This document shows positions 34,969 to 48,934 of a stretch of DNA of 64,000 bases, in pieces. The notes below the pieces were generated by a model. That model saw only the letters and a list, made by a program, of their open reading frames with translations. It did no database searches and was not told where the DNA came from. A program made the translations under genes and the position numbers. Each line of letters begins with the position of its first letter. Position 1 is the first letter of the stretch. The DNA lies in NCBI GenBank assembly GCA_037833965.1, contig AP031351.1, positions 11,854,501 through 11,918,500 on the forward strand, read 5' to 3'. This DNA is from Marchantia polymorpha subsp. ruderalis (lineage: Eukaryota > Streptophyta > Marchantiopsida > Marchantiales > Marchantiaceae).

Positions 34969-37900
34969 CTGTTGTGACAATCACTACGCTACCTCAAGCC
35001 CCCTCTAGGCAGCTCTCGACTTCCTCTCTGCCTCTCTCTCTCGCGCGACAGCAATATTATTATTTTACCCTTTTCCATTCTTCTGCTGCCTAAACCAAGT
35101 TCCCGAACTCCAAAACCCCTCCTGCAAGCCCTTCGACCATGACATCTCTCTCGCGCTCACTTCCAGGCCTCGGCAAACCGACCCATCCTTTCACCGCCAC
35201 ACCTCCAATTCTCCAGCGCTCCCCTTCATCCCCGTTCCCCCCGGGCACATACGCATTTCTGCCCCATTCTACGAACGGTGAAAAACCACACAATCCTATC
35301 TCCCTGCTCCGGCCTCCGTCACCCTCCGCACTCCGATCTTGCACACGCTGGCTTTCTGCAAGATTCACCTCGCAACTCCTCTGCCTGCACCGCTTTTCCA
35401 CAGGCTCATGCAAATTTGCCAGCCTTGGTCCCTTGCTTTCGTCCCTTGCGTTCGCCTCGTGACAGGAGAGACCCGACGGACCGACCTAAGGCTGCTCGCC
35501 TTTCCTCTTCCCCTTTGTTGCTCTTTTTCCATGGAAGTGGAATGTCTCGCCTGCCAGTACGTCCGTACTCCCCTGCCTGACCTTTCCCGTCCGTTCTTGA
35601 GTTCGAACCCTAGACTCCGGACTCCTCTGGCGCACGGGGCTACGCACCGCCAGCGGGCGAGGGCGGTCCGTCTGGCTCTGCTCTTCTCGTCTCTTCTGTC
35701 GTAATGGAGGGGCTCCACGGTCGAGATTTCTTCCCCGACCTGCGACATACAGGATCTACATCCGAGTCAGCATCTGCTCCTCACCGCTGTCGAGGAGTGT
35801 CCTCGCGGTGAGCCTTCCAACCATTGGATGATGACTTGCACGGAGTGGATTGTCTCTGGGCCCACGCTCTTTGACTCAGGACCCATTCACATCCATGAGC
35901 CTCCACATCCACCGCGCAGAAACTTTTTCGCCTGTCCAAACGAATGTGAAGTCTACGTGGTCGAAAACGACGGCGATAGAAGATCAAAGACGTGCTCTTT
36001 ATATAGTACTGTACCGGCGAGGTTTGGCCCGGTTTCGTCGAATAGCAACGAGCCACAGTCTGAAATCAAGCGGCTCTCGACTCCATAAGAAGACTTGTTG
36101 TTGCAGGTTGTGCGCGCAGTTGTCTGTCGTCAGCGATGTGGGTGCCCCGTCAGCCTCTTGCTTCGGGTCCTGCGGAGAATATTTCGTCCATCGGATTGGT
36201 CAGCGGACCGATCTCTGAAGGGGACACATTTAACTCAGGAGTCCCATCCAAGTTGAGGCCGCTCCCGATCGCGTCCATAGCTCCTTCTGTACGTCACAGG
36301 CTCCGTCTCATCCATCCCTGCTTCGCTAACCGCCACGAAATCACCGTCAATTCCTCACCACACCAGAGCCATGTTCTGTACTGTTGGATACGCCCGACTG
36401 ACTGTGCTTTCCCTGTGGCCCCTTAATATTTCTCGAGGCTCTGCCATAGTTCTTCGTTAATGAGTCATCCTCTGTTCCAAAGACTGCGGGAGGTAAATAT
36501 AGGCATCTCTTGCTAAATTTCCTCCGGCCTCCAATTTTAGAGAAAGTCTCAAGCTTGCTATTAGATAGAGAAAACTTTGCACGGGAAATCGAGCAATATA
36601 GCAAAAAAAGTAGGGAGACCCCATCATCTCAAAGAGGGCTGAAACAGAAGGGATCACCCGGGAAGTAAGAAACATGTAGCAGAAAGATGAGAAGGTTTCG
36701 TAGATTGTGTCATCATTTTAGCCAGTGTGAAGCTTAGCATCCAACGTTTCACTACCTTTGTTTCTTCCCCAAATGTCAGGAAGTGGGATCCCCATAAGAG
36801 AGGATAACCATCAGACCAGCTTCCAGTTGCTATTATTGGAAAAAGCTCCTTCTCTGCTTTGACCAACGCAATGTATGAAACTTTTGCGGTGATCAAGTAC
36901 AAAGGTTTGTGTATCTACAATTATCGTACAAACAAAAAACCAGACAAGTGAGCTTCAACATACTGTACTCTATTCATGATGGCTAGGATAGGATACCTAA
37001 TTGAAACTTTGAAAGTTCGGCACAATAGACCTTGTCTTCAAGCGTACTGATAGTCCTCCCATGGTTGTCGCGCTTCCATACTCTGTATGATGTATGATGG
37101 AACTCGTGAATTATCATTGTTGAAAAGAATTATACATGCGTTTCATTATTAGATCATTTGAGCAATTATATAATCATTCCATATGTAGAACTTTATCTTT
37201 GATTGCTTGACTTTATCTGATCTAGAGTTACTTTTTCGAACTTCAGTTTGAAAGATTCAGGTTATTTTTTGTTAGCGTGAATTTATCATACATTTCATTA
37301 ATTATTAATATATATGTTGCAGAGTTTTGAGAATCTGTGTCAAAAATGTATCATTATTGCATGCAAGCACTACAATAGAAAGTTCCATCTTTCTTACCTT
37401 CACATGGAAATTTTTATATTGCATCTATATTCCTTTATTTATAATTATGTTTCAAGTCACATTTCTTGTCCAAATTTAATATTATTTTTATTTGATGTTA
37501 ACATTTCTCAAAAACATATATGTCTCATTACATCATTCTGTTCGATTTTGTAATCTGTGATTCATACAAAATTGAACCGATTTTTTTTCAAACTTGTCTA
37601 TTTTTAGATATATCAACATCACATATATTTATCTTATCATATCACATTCAATTATACTATATAAAAATATATATTTCATAACGCTGATGATATTTTTGTA
37701 AATTGATATTTGAGATACATAATTTTGATCTAGTCAAACAATCTATATCATAAAAATTTGATTTCTTTATCAGTAAGATTATTTTGTTGTCTGCAATTTT
37801 AGAATTGAATGTAAATCATAAAATTACAAAAAGATACAATTGTGCCATCAATTTTGATATATTAATATTATGTTGCCATGTGCATCAAGTGTCAACTTTC

Positions 37901-39234
37901 ATACAACGCATGAAATTGAAATTTTAGCAATAAAGATTATCTGATTTGCACGTATTGGGTCAGGTTAATTGATTTCCACTTTTTTAGTTCATGAATCAAA
38001 TATAACACAGATACGATAAAAATTAGTTCATAATTTTATTTTCTATATGATATGTATATAGTATTCTTTATATAATATTAAAATAGATATAATATAGACG
38101 TTTATATGATGAGTATTTTTTCAAAGTCATAATTTTGTTTTATGATTTGGTTCACTAACATAATTAATCTTTTTATGTTTCATAATGATATATTTCACAC
38201 AAAAAATCATCCGACATAAATTCAACTATTTTGGGACTTTTCTCTTTGATTTGTTCAATGAAATGTGTGGAAGGTAAAGTCTAACAGTGATTTGAAAGTA
38301 CATGATGAATTTTTTTCAGCTGAATGAGAGTGTGTACAATATGACACCACATGCTATACACATCAATAAAAGAGATAAGGCAAACTAGGCAATCATTTTG
38401 CTTTCGATTTGAGGTCAATATTATTTTTTTCACGTGACACCTAACTGATGCTTTATGCTACTCACGTAACGAAAACATATGCACAAGTGCTGCATAAAAA
38501 AAATATTCCTTATGCCAAATTTGACCATGTGTAACTTCTAAGTTTCTTCCATATATTCTATAAATAAATTGGAGTTGAGATTTTTTTCACTCCAAGTGGA
38601 CGTACTGGATTCAAATAAGATCTACATCACCACTGTAAATGCAAATTTATGCACCAAAGCAAAATTTTACTTCATCCACATGGAAAAAGTTACTGGTGAG
38701 AATTAGAGTTTAGAGTCATCATTTTGTTTATTAAATTGTGTTACCAAATTTTTATTGCTAGTATCCATTGCTCAATATCGAGGGATCTCTTAACAAGTGG
38801 TATGTAGACGTAACTATAAGTTATACTAAACATTATATTTATTCTAAATGTAATGCTATTTGGTAAGCCCCGTCCTGCCTCAGGATTCATCCACGTAGGA
38901 CTCGATGGGGTCCTGTCCCTTCTGCTCATTTACTCGGATTCCCCTTGTGAGACCAGTTGACACGACAAGTGTCATTTCTCTGGATTTTCAGGTCCATCCA
39001 GTACACCTAAGCAGCGCGGAAGAAGTGTTTAGGGTTCATTAACTTCATGGCAGTGGTCAATTGTTCCGAAATCGCCAATCTGAAGCAGAATTCTGGATTG
39101 TGTGAAAGGCGGATTCTGGACTTGGTCATTCACAGAAACGAGAGATCGAGAGAACGAGAAAGAGGAAAATCGATCACTTTATAACACTCACGCAGACACA
39201 GGACTGAAGAAAATTGTCACTCCATTTTGCAAGA
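34969..39234. promoter_or_regulatory. Divergent intergenic region between membralin and PELOTA
   Basis: It joins two start codons facing away from each other. The half next to membralin (35.0-36.4 kb) is GC-rich with CT runs and probably holds its promoter and 5' UTR. The middle (37.1-38.8 kb) is strongly AT-rich. Open frames of up to about 127 codons in the GC-rich half overlap on both strands and resemble no known protein. Confidence 0.5.
39028..39036 (-). promoter_or_regulatory. Telo-box-like element upstream of PELOTA
   Basis: TTTAGGGTT (AACCCTAAA on the other strand) lies about 200 bp before the PELOTA start codon. Telo-boxes of the AAACCCTAA type are frequent near starts of plant translation-related genes. 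The match is short and could be chance. Confidence 0.4.
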
Positions 39235-42200
39235 ATGAAGCTGGTGCGCAAAGATTTCGTGAAGGATGCTGCTGGCTTTGTCAAGGTACTTCTTTTGTGG
39301 GTAATTTGTGTGATCATGTCGACTTTAAAAGTTTGTCATGAGCTGGAAGAACCTGATATGCTATTCTATGCAATTTTGGTGCGCCGAAACAAGAATGGTG
39401 GTTAATCTGAGCTCGAGTACTAATGGAATCAGTGCAGAACGTCCTTGCTTACGGTGTGGCATCTTATTATTTGTCATTTCCCAGCTTGTACCTGAAGAGC
39501 CGGAAGATCTGTGGCATGTTTATAATCTGATTGCTCCAAACGACCATATCTCTGCCGTTACTGTCAGGTATTGTAAATGCTCCCTAACTCCGCGTATTAT
39601 TCAACGTTTGTGTTATCTTCAGTAAGTGCCAATCGGAAGATGGAGGTTTGAGTAGCCATGGCAAATTTTAGTTTGTTGACTTTTGCAGCTAGTAGGCTAA
39701 TTTGTATTTGTGTTGTGATCCTTAGACAAGATCGTTTCCAAGGTATGCAGGTATTGGTTTTGGAATCTGAAGTTGTCTGGTTTATATGGGCACCCTCGGT
39801 TTACAGCTGCAAACTTAAATTTTCTGTGTTGAAGTTGAATTCTTGGTTCTTAGAAACTACCCGAGAGATATCCGTATACAAGATATTAATGTTGACAACT
39901 GTCACTTCCTCATCTGTGAGTAGATGTGAATGCACGTGTATTGGAGTGTTTTTTAGAAATTTGGAGTGGTCAAATTGGCAGGAAGGTGAACAGGGAGACA
40001 TCTTCAGGTGGGAATGAAGCTGAACGTGTACGTCTGAAATTAGAAGTTAAAGTTGAGGTAAGCCTTGTAAAGACCTGGACAGGATTGATATTTGTGTTGA
40101 GGGATGCAATTGGCCTTCTCCCAACTTTTCGTGAGCTTAAAGTATTGTTTCGTGGGATAAGGACGAGGATGAAATGAAGGAGGGTCCTCACAATTCGATA
40201 ATCTCTCACTGGTTTATATGCCCCTTGGAATTGGAACACCCTAACCAGAATCTAGTAACTCTCGATAATATTGAAAAATATATACTTGTCAGATCAATTC
40301 GATAAGAATCTCCTGCAACCATACCGCGATAATGAAAAACGTCCAAGATGTGTTGCATACATTATTTTCTACCAGTATGTGTGCAAAGACTCAATATGAG
40401 TTCTGTCAATTTGGTCTATTCTTCTGTTCTACATGCTTCATCCACATCTATTTTCATGGTCAGGCCTGCCTGGTGAACATGAATTAAGATTTAGATCAAG
40501 CGCTTGTATATGAGATAATATGCGGTCACTAGCCGTCAAAGACCAGACAACCGGATTGCCTACTGGAACTTGAATCTCATTTTAGATCATTTTCCACTCA
40601 CCGAGAACGACTGTGAATTGTGGACAGACAGTTGAGTACGATAATGTAGCGGCCGTGCTGCGTGTCCGCGGAAAGAATATGGCTGAAAACGAGCATGTGC
40701 GGGTAAGGGATCAACAAATATTTTCTTTCCAACTTATGGTGGAAACAGTTTACAGATTGTCATCTTGATCAAGTTTCTGACATGGGTGCCGAGTATCAAG
40801 GTTAATGTTCGAAACTGTAAAGTTCTCCATCAGGTCCATTCTCAAGTCATGCGGGTCTTTCTTATCCCCCTGTGATTACAAATATCTGAAAATGCAAGGA
40901 TGTCAATCTTACTGGAAAGCGTTTAGATGGATGAGAAAAGATTTGTAGTTTGTTGTACTGCACCTAGCGAGGTGAAAACGTAAATAGTATCAAATGCCTT
41001 CATTAGTACCGATGCAAGTAGTTGTGGTCTATTATTCCATTTATCTGCTCGATTTCTTTTCTAACAAAGTACATGAGTTCTTTGGTGCAGTTAGGTGCTT
41101 ATCATACACTTGAAATTGATCAGCAGCGGCCCTTTGTTTTGACCAAGGTGTGTCATTTTTGGTAGGTGCTGAGTTGAAGGAGTTTTTGTTTTCTCGTGCA
41201 ATGAATGTAACAGGAGGAATTTGACATCTGGAAGCTCTGGGGAAAGTTCATTAAGGAGGCACAATCATACTAGAAGAAATACCACCTTCACTCTGAAATA
41301 GTTTTTTCTCTTTGGCCTCCTCCTTTATCTCATCTTACTTCTTCCTAGTATACTGGCATCGCTCAGTCTGGGATGAAGGGTCTGCAGTCTTTAGGGTATG
41401 ACAGGAGAATACTTCCTTAAAATTGAATGTGTATGGTTGTTTCAGTACATTAATATTATATCAGAAGGACGGCATGGGCTGCCGTTCCCATCCATAGCGT
41501 ATTTCTGGAAGTACTGTGTTGATGCTATACTCAACATACTCGTACCAGCCGATCATGGGTAGATTCATTCATCAGACTGAAACTTCCAGGTCTATCACAA
41601 AACCATCATAGATACTGGGGATTATTTGACCGTGTGTCGTGTCACCACTTGAAGCATGGGGCTCACGACTAGCTAGATTAAGTCGAAAGATTCGTACCGA
41701 AGAACTTATGAAAACAACTTTTGGAAATGCCAGTGGGCGTAGATATGATATAGATAATGGATACCATTGTGAAAGCCGCAAGATATAAGTTTCTTTGTCC
41801 CAGAGAACCTCTAAGGTACAAAGCTCAAACAAGTTCAAGCATTGTCATCCGGACGCTTCTCGCTGAGTGCAACATCAGGCTTTTACAGATCAAAATTTTC
41901 CGTAAAATTAATAAATGGGGCAAATATACAGTATTTGCTAGGTCTTAATGAAGACAATTTGGAATCAGAAATGAAGTAAATAAGAGCCATCTGCATAGAG
42001 CTTAAATTATTACAATCATGTAGGTCTTTTAAAAGGCTCTGATGTTTGAACCAACTCGCATTAGATACGCGTATTACTTACAGAGCGATATGCGATTCTG
42101 CAGAGCAACTGGGATTCAATCGCAATTGATCTTCTGAAAGAAGCTTGTGGTAATGTCCTCTTTGTGCAAACACTGTCTTCTTATTTTAGATGGTACTAAT

Positions 42201-45200
42201 AACTTTTTAACGTTATTCTGTCTGAACTAGTGTACCCGATGTAGATCGGAACTGCTGGTTTTTTTTTTCTTTTCTTATCTGAGGTTTTATATCAGATAGT
42301 ATATCAGATATCAGATTTTGTAGTCAAAACCGTCTGTTATGACTCCAGTATCTTTTATCATTCTGTTAGAAAGCTCATCGATGGAGAACTCGTTTTCATT
42401 TTTGTCCGAACAGATCCAGCTGCAAGCGCCGATGTAGCGGCAGTTATTTTGCAAGAAGGTTTAGCCAATATCTGTCTTCTGGGTCAAAGGTACTGCGCGG
42501 AGTACTGATCTATATATACTTCTCAGGAAACACGCTTCCGCGGAAAAGAAGGAAATCAAAAATTACTTAGATTTCCTTTTCCATTTTGATTTTTTGTTGA
42601 ATTATGTGTGATGCTCGCCTTTCAGATGTTGGGGATGTTCACTGCCCCGGTTGCATCAACCCTGCTGGCCCACACTGCACCTTAGTGATTTCGTTTTACT
42701 ATTTTATGCTGTTTTGTTCACTGCATTTTAGACATACATGCCTGGTCTGTTCATATGCTTACCATATATTCTCAAAATCTTTGATCTTTGGGCTTCATGT
42801 GCAATTTAGCTGCTAAAACTGTTGCTTAGATTTCTTGCTATCTAAATATGTATATCAATGTAGAATGCTTTTTATGGTTTTTCGCAGCATTGAATTTATT
42901 AACCTTTCTGATTTCGCGAAAGTTGCGTAGTTCACAGTGGTAGTTTGTAATGCATTGTTCATGTTGACTGTCTTGTAGTGTTACCACCACAAAAGCTCGC
43001 CTAGAAACTTCTATTCCTCGCAAACGGGGTGCAGCAATAGCCGGTTATGACAAGGTATTTCATGGCTCGATATCCCCATATTGTTGAGTTTCGACATTTG
43101 AGTAACTCCGTCTGTCCTTTTGTTCTAGTTCGAATATGCATGAGCTTATTTACAGGAGCATCTGTTCATAAAATCACATGAGTATTGAAGTAACAGTGCA
43201 CGCCTGCTAACTTTTCTGGCCACATATTTTTGGTTTTGCAGGCTCTGAACAAATTCTTTGAGAACGTGTTGCAGGTGGGCGTGCTTTCCTGTCCTGTCCG
43301 GTAATTACCCTGTTTGTTTGTGTAATTTTGTTGCATTATCTTGCCGACGATTTTGTCATCTTTAGTTATAAAAGGGTGGTGGTCTTAGAGATCAGAATCC
43401 AATTGTGGCATGGTTTGACGTTCACACCTAACTTAGTTGGTAGCAATTTTGTGATGCAGGGTGTCCTACGCCATGTAGACTTCAGTATCGTAAAATGTCT
43501 AATCATAGCAAGCCCAGGTTTCACTAAGGTACTTTGACCGTTCGCACATTATCTGCTCTTGATTTTAACCTTCAGTTTCATCTTTACTGGCATCAAACTG
43601 TGTTTATATGGAACGTAATCTCAACTAAGCTGGAATAAATAGTTTTAACAGTGACAGCTGGTTGAGTTCTATTCTTAGCTCCAAGGATGAGTGTTATTTC
43701 AGGATCAGTTTTATAACTACATGATGCTGGAGGCATCGCGACGGGAGCTCCGAAATATCATCGAAAACAAGTCAAAGATTGTGCTGGCACACTCCTCATC
43801 CGGTTATAAGTAGGCCCCTGAAAATCTTGATAAATTGTGTGCAAACATGACTTAGAAATGTGTGGAAAGGTTTCTTTTGCCTATCGGTCGACATGACGAG
43901 GTGTATAGCTTGTAAAATTGGTGGTTTCTTAGAGTTACAGAGATTGAGATACGGGCATCAGTCGATAGCAGGATATATTACATCTGCTTCTGTAACGTAC
44001 GTACTTCGCTTACACAATGCAGACATTCTTTAAAAGAGGTTCTTGCTGAACCAGCTGTCATGGCACAAATCAAAGATACCAGGGCTGCAAAGGAGGTGAT
44101 TTTCGTACTATTGGTTGGGATTGTTTAGAACAGAGTATAGGAGCACAGGTTTGAATGCGGAACGAGATTCGTCTGATTTTCTTGATATGGTGCAATCATA
44201 TATTGTAGATAGTTGCTCATATAGACGGCTCATTATTAGATAGTTGGCGTTCTGACATCTCCATGCATTTGTCTAGGTTAAGGTCATGCAGGATTTCTTC
44301 AGCATGCTCTCTCAAGTAAGTTTTGAATTTATGTTAAGTACATGAGTTTTAGTTTATCATCTTTAGTTGCTTTGACATCTATTTTCATTTGTAAAACCTT
44401 GTGTTGTTTCATTTGAAATGGTCTGGAGTTTATGCCACTTGGCTGCAAAGATGATTAAGAAAATAGAAGTTGGATAAAACCGGGAGGTAGTTATTTCGGC
44501 CGGGATGCCACTCTGCAGGACTCTGCACGTGCCTTTTATGGACCCAAGCATGTAGAAGCTGCTCAGGAACGCATTGCAATTCAAACTCTTTTGATTACTG
44601 ATGAGTTATTTAGGTAAGGGAGCTTGGTTTTTGTTTCTGCCTTGAGCTAGCAAGATTCATCACTATTTATTTTAGCTTTGTATCAGGAAACGTTTTTCTA
44701 TTGCTCTACATAGCTGCTGTAAACCTTGTGAAAGTAATCAATTTAGGTGATGCTTATTTAGATGCTCCTGTTGTTTGTAGACATTTTGATACAGATAGAT
44801 ATCTTCGGTGCTGTAGGACATAATTTGCATTGTGATGCTGTTGGGGCCTAGCTCCATGTTACTCGTTTGATTTTATCCTTGTACGACTTGATGGGTTTCT
44901 CATCCTTCTTGTTTTTTACTTCGTACTCTTTTGGCTCCCAATGAAGGTTCCCACTTCCACATCAGACTCCTTTTTTTGCTCACAAAGTTCAGCCTTACAA
45001 GGATTTTCCAATTCAAGTTATTGTTGATCATTTTATCTCAGGTGTGCGGATATTCCGACGAGGCGTAGATATGTTGATCTGGTTGAGTCTGTTAAGGAGA
45101 TGGGCGGTGATGTACATGTCTTCTCATCTATGCATCCCTCGGGTGAACGTAAGCAAGTTTCTGGGTGCTCATAGTTCAAAACATTCTCCAAGCAGTTTTA

Positions 45201-45799
45201 CCTTGTAGTCGCATACATTAGCCTAGATTTTTAGAAATTCTCGCTCTGGAACTGTATAATAAATGAACCCAATAGCTAGTCGTTGGGCATCTTTGACAAT
45301 CATTTCCTGCCTTTCAAAGACTTTCAACAACTTACTAAGTAGAGTTTGGGTGTTAAGTTCTCGAAGAAGTCTTCCTTCATATAATCGAGAAGATGCATGT
45401 GAAGATAGAATGTTTTCCCTGACGGGAAAGCAGTTGGAGTTCTATTAAGAACTCATAGAATAGCCTGGCGAGTCAGAGAACTAGTTTGTCCGGGTTCTTT
45501 ACTTCAATCTGACTGTGGTAGACTCTCAAGCGCGTTGACAGCGTAAAGTATTTTGTGGATAGAATAGAAGGGACTCGCAGTTCAGGATGCAAGTATCTGC
45601 CGTTGCCAAGTCCAGTCTCCTCTTCAAGAGATCACGAACATTATATCACCTTCCATCGCTTTGTCATCTTCTTCGGTCTTTTTTATCACCTCAAGGACTG
45701 AAGTTTTATTGTGATGTGCTTGCAGAGCTGGGTCAGTTGACAGGAATTGCTGCAATACTACGTTTTCCTCTACCGGATCTTGAGGATATGGAATTGTGA
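39235..45799 (+). CDS. PELOTA: PELOTA (Dom34) ribosome-rescue factor, 16 exons, 378 aa
   Basis: Exons: 39235-39285, 39485-39567, 39982-40057, 40628-40702, 41091-41147, 42104-42149, 42414-42489, 42979-43054, 43242-43274, 43460-43528, 43703-43809, 44023-44095, 44277-44315, 44519-44613, 45042-45148, 45726-45799. The sum is 1,137 bp in one frame, the normal family length. It starts [11 protein letters not shown], followed by [15 protein letters not shown] (Sm-like N domain). The eRF1-like central domain begins around [11 protein letters not shown] and includes [13 protein letters not shown] and [11 protein letters not shown]. The C-terminal domain has [18 protein letters not shown] and the ending [19 protein letters not shown]. 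It lacks the GGQ motif of eRF1, as Pelota does. With Hbs1 it binds stalled ribosomes in the cytoplasm and promotes splitting and no-go mRNA decay. All exon joins are phase-consistent and the gene appears intact. Confidence 0.97.
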
Positions 45800-48258
45800 A
45801 ATCGAGAAATTTTTCTTTCAACGTGCCAGATATTGCATCAGTGATGTAGGGAACAATTTAGTTGCGCTGCTTTTACATGTTTGAAGGTCAAGTTGGAGAT
45901 TTCTTGATTACATCAGCAAGGTTATCATTGAGCCGCGGTGTGGGAGTTTATTAGACTGCTTGTGCATAATATTTTTCTCATACCTCGAATTTTCGTCTAG
46001 ACTTCCGTACTTGACTTTCGTATCTTATGGTGATCAGTACAGCTGAAGCATGCGATACAAGATCTGGACTTCATTTCCAGTATCTATCCTCGTTATGTTC
46101 ATAAATTTGTATTAATGTGTAGCGAAAGCTTCCGGAGACCCTACCAGGTCGGGTATTACGGGCGTAGAATAGTTGAGACTCAGATGTTTCCCGGTGACAT
46201 TCTCGGAAGTAGAAGTCAACCTGCTCAGTCAAAAGCCATTTATATGCTTGGACTGTACGTTCAGGTGACGATTCAAGTGCATAGAATTGGTGGATAGCAT
46301 GTATAAGAATGACATCCTTCACATTTGTCTGTTCTTTGCCTGCACAATACCCCTCATTGATACTTGAACTTTGTGCACATTGAAGACGGGTGCAATAGTG
46401 AAATTTTACCTTTATCCTAGCAGATGCTGGGAAGAACTGTTCCCTGATTATGTATGGCCACATCTTCATGTGATGAAAAATATGGAATGACGTCGTTTTA
46501 TTTCAAGTGAGTAAAATCCACTCGGCATCGGATTGAACGTTGCATCACGTACAGATCTCAATCCTGGATTTACCAAAGAGTGAACGCCAAGCTCTTTATC
46601 GGTCATTATTCTTCTTTCGTCATTCTGTCCTACAGTACCATATTCTGACTGCAAGGATCAGCGCAGCGCATGAATTTCATCGCCAGGCAGGAACTTCTTG
46701 GCCTTTGAGCTCCCTCCTCCAAGAAGTCGCACTCGGGTATTTCTTGGTATCCAATTGATGAAGACTTGGATGTCTGCTGTGTATGGGACTTTCGCGTGAT
46801 TGGCATGAGCATCGAGCAGAGCACAGCTCAGAAACCGAATCACCCAATTCTGAATCAGGCAACGCCTGAAAACACATGCTCGGAACAGTGGCAGACAGGC
46901 ACAGCCGCTGTAAGCCCCTGTAAGCACCAAAGATCACACCGTAAGTGGAGCCGGGGGCGGAGGGGTGAGTCAGAGTTTGGCTTTATCATGTCGTTCAATG
47001 TGGGCACTGTAGGTGTGCAATAAATCGGAGATGAAGCTCGGGGAATCTTTCTTCTATCTCGTAACAGACTGTTGACGCAGGCGGTTGGGTTCACGATAGC
47101 AACAGTGCTAATCTGTGTAACAGCGTGTTTCATGTTGACGTGTTAAGTGGATATACGTAGAGCAAGAGGCTTCTGGAATGCATCTAAGCGGGAAGATGTG
47201 GTCGTTGAGCGGATTCCAACTCTACCGTAGTCGGCAATCTGTCATCGTTTCTAGAATTGGCTCTTGCCTCTCAGAAGACAGCATATGTGGATCGAAGGCG
47301 GATCTCAAACTACGGTCCAGGAAGAAAGTCAGGCCAAGTAGAAGCAGTGTCATCCAACAACTCGGTGGGCAAGTACGAGGAGTTGACTAAATGCTAAACG
47401 TCATGAACATGCTCAGAAGTAATGAGCCTCACTGACATTAATCAGGTTGGTCTTTCTTAATGGCTTGAATATGCCCCGCTCAACAACGAAAAGAAGTTCT
47501 GCGTTCTGAACCGCTGCAGCAGCTCCCCGGTTCCAGCAGGCTTGAGGCAAAATCAGCCGAGCAAAGCCAGACCAAATCGAACTTCTGCAACGCATGTCAA
47601 CAGCACAGCACATGTGCCGGGAAAGAGGAGGATCCACAGGTGCTGAGCTTTGCTGCGACCCTCAAAAGGATATTCATTCTTTGCTGGGCCCGTTGGAAGA
47701 CATCGGCATATGCAGAGTTTAGGAAGGAGGGGAGAAGAATGGAAGGAAGGAAGGGAGGGAGCGCCACACTGTGGATGACATTCATGTGGGCCCTTCTTCG
47801 GTGTTGACTATCTATTGCCAAGCACAGAAGGGGAAGCAAGGGGCGGAGCAAAACGGGTGGATGTTCGTTCAGGCCATATGATGGATTGATCCGGAAACTC
47901 CCAAGAAGGGAGAAACAGTTGTCCTCCAGTACAGGAACAGCAGGAGCAGAAACAGCGCACCTAAATGTAAATTGCAGAGTGAATAGTGGAATTTGAGACC
48001 AGATCTTCAACCACCAGTAATCAATGGAAAAGGGCACAACAGGGATGGTCTCAGACAGGTGAGGGGGCTAACTAGATTCAGCTTGTAATGACAAAAGGCT
48101 CTTTTCCATCTTCCAACAAATAACTTCAGTGGGGGGGCCTGGGGTGTACGATGCGCTGCTTCTCTCAACTCACTGACAGACAGACGCTTCATGAATTTAG
48201 AGCTTCAGCCAGAATGGATGGATGCCGTTACAAAACTGCTTTATTAATGGTCTCTTGA

Positions 48259-48280
48259 CATCATCATCATCATCATCATC
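48259..48280 (+). repeat. (CAT)n microsatellite
   Basis: Seven uninterrupted CAT units followed by TTC and TGC triplets. Confidence 0.95.
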
Positions 48281-48907
48281 TTCTTCCTCCTGCTGCTGCG
48301 ACTTCACTTCACTCCACTTCACTTCTACCCCTGCTACTTCTACCACAACAGTTAACAGTTTCGCCCATCGCTGTCCTCTCTCTGAGAACACTTCTCCTTC
48401 GACGGTCGGGTCCAGCTCCAACTAGTCGGCAGTAACTTGTAATCTCGCTTATTATCTGCCTGGCCATTACCCCTTCATCCATCTCTGGATCCATGGTCCA
48501 TGAAAACGACCGTCCAGCTGAGGGCACCCGAGGTCCGAGGTCCGAGGGCCGAGACCTATTCAGAGATAGCCGTACCATATCTTCTCAAGAATCGTGAATA
48601 ATGGAACAGAAGATTTTTATATATTTTGAGCGAGACCAAACGTTTAGGCTTCCCGCTGGATTCACAAGAATGTAGGTGGCCCAAAACATGGTGAACAGTC
48701 GTGGTTCTGCGCTCGACAAGTTCACGAAACCGCCATTCGGCACTTCTCAAATTCATTCAACTTCCTTGACACTGCTGTCAAGAAAGCGCAGGCACGCAGG
48801 GCAGGCAGGAGGGGACTCTGCAGGGCCCGGGCGGGCAGGGCAAAGGGCAAGGGGCATATGGATGAATGAATGCAATGCAGCAGCATCAACAGCAGAACAG
48901 TCATTCA

Positions 48908-48934
48908 CAGCAGCAGCAGCAGCAGCAGCAGCAG
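48908..48934 (+). repeat. (CAG)9 microsatellite
   Basis: Nine uninterrupted CAG units in a non-coding stretch. Confidence 0.95.

Noticed and set aside
35595..35625. tRNA T-loop-like GAGTTCGAACCCTAG
   Set aside because: The flanking bases do not form a T-stem, and no acceptor, D or anticodon arm is present.
35090..36430. Overlapping 80-127-codon frames on both strands
   Set aside because: They mirror each other in GC-rich DNA, have Ser/Arg/Pro-rich composition and resemble no protein; more likely promoter and 5' UTR.
41214..41265. Possible extra PELOTA exon ([16 protein letters not shown] after a CAG)
   Set aside because: It vaguely resembles the exon at 42104-42149, but no usable GT donor follows in the right phase, while the exon at 42104 joins perfectly on both sides.
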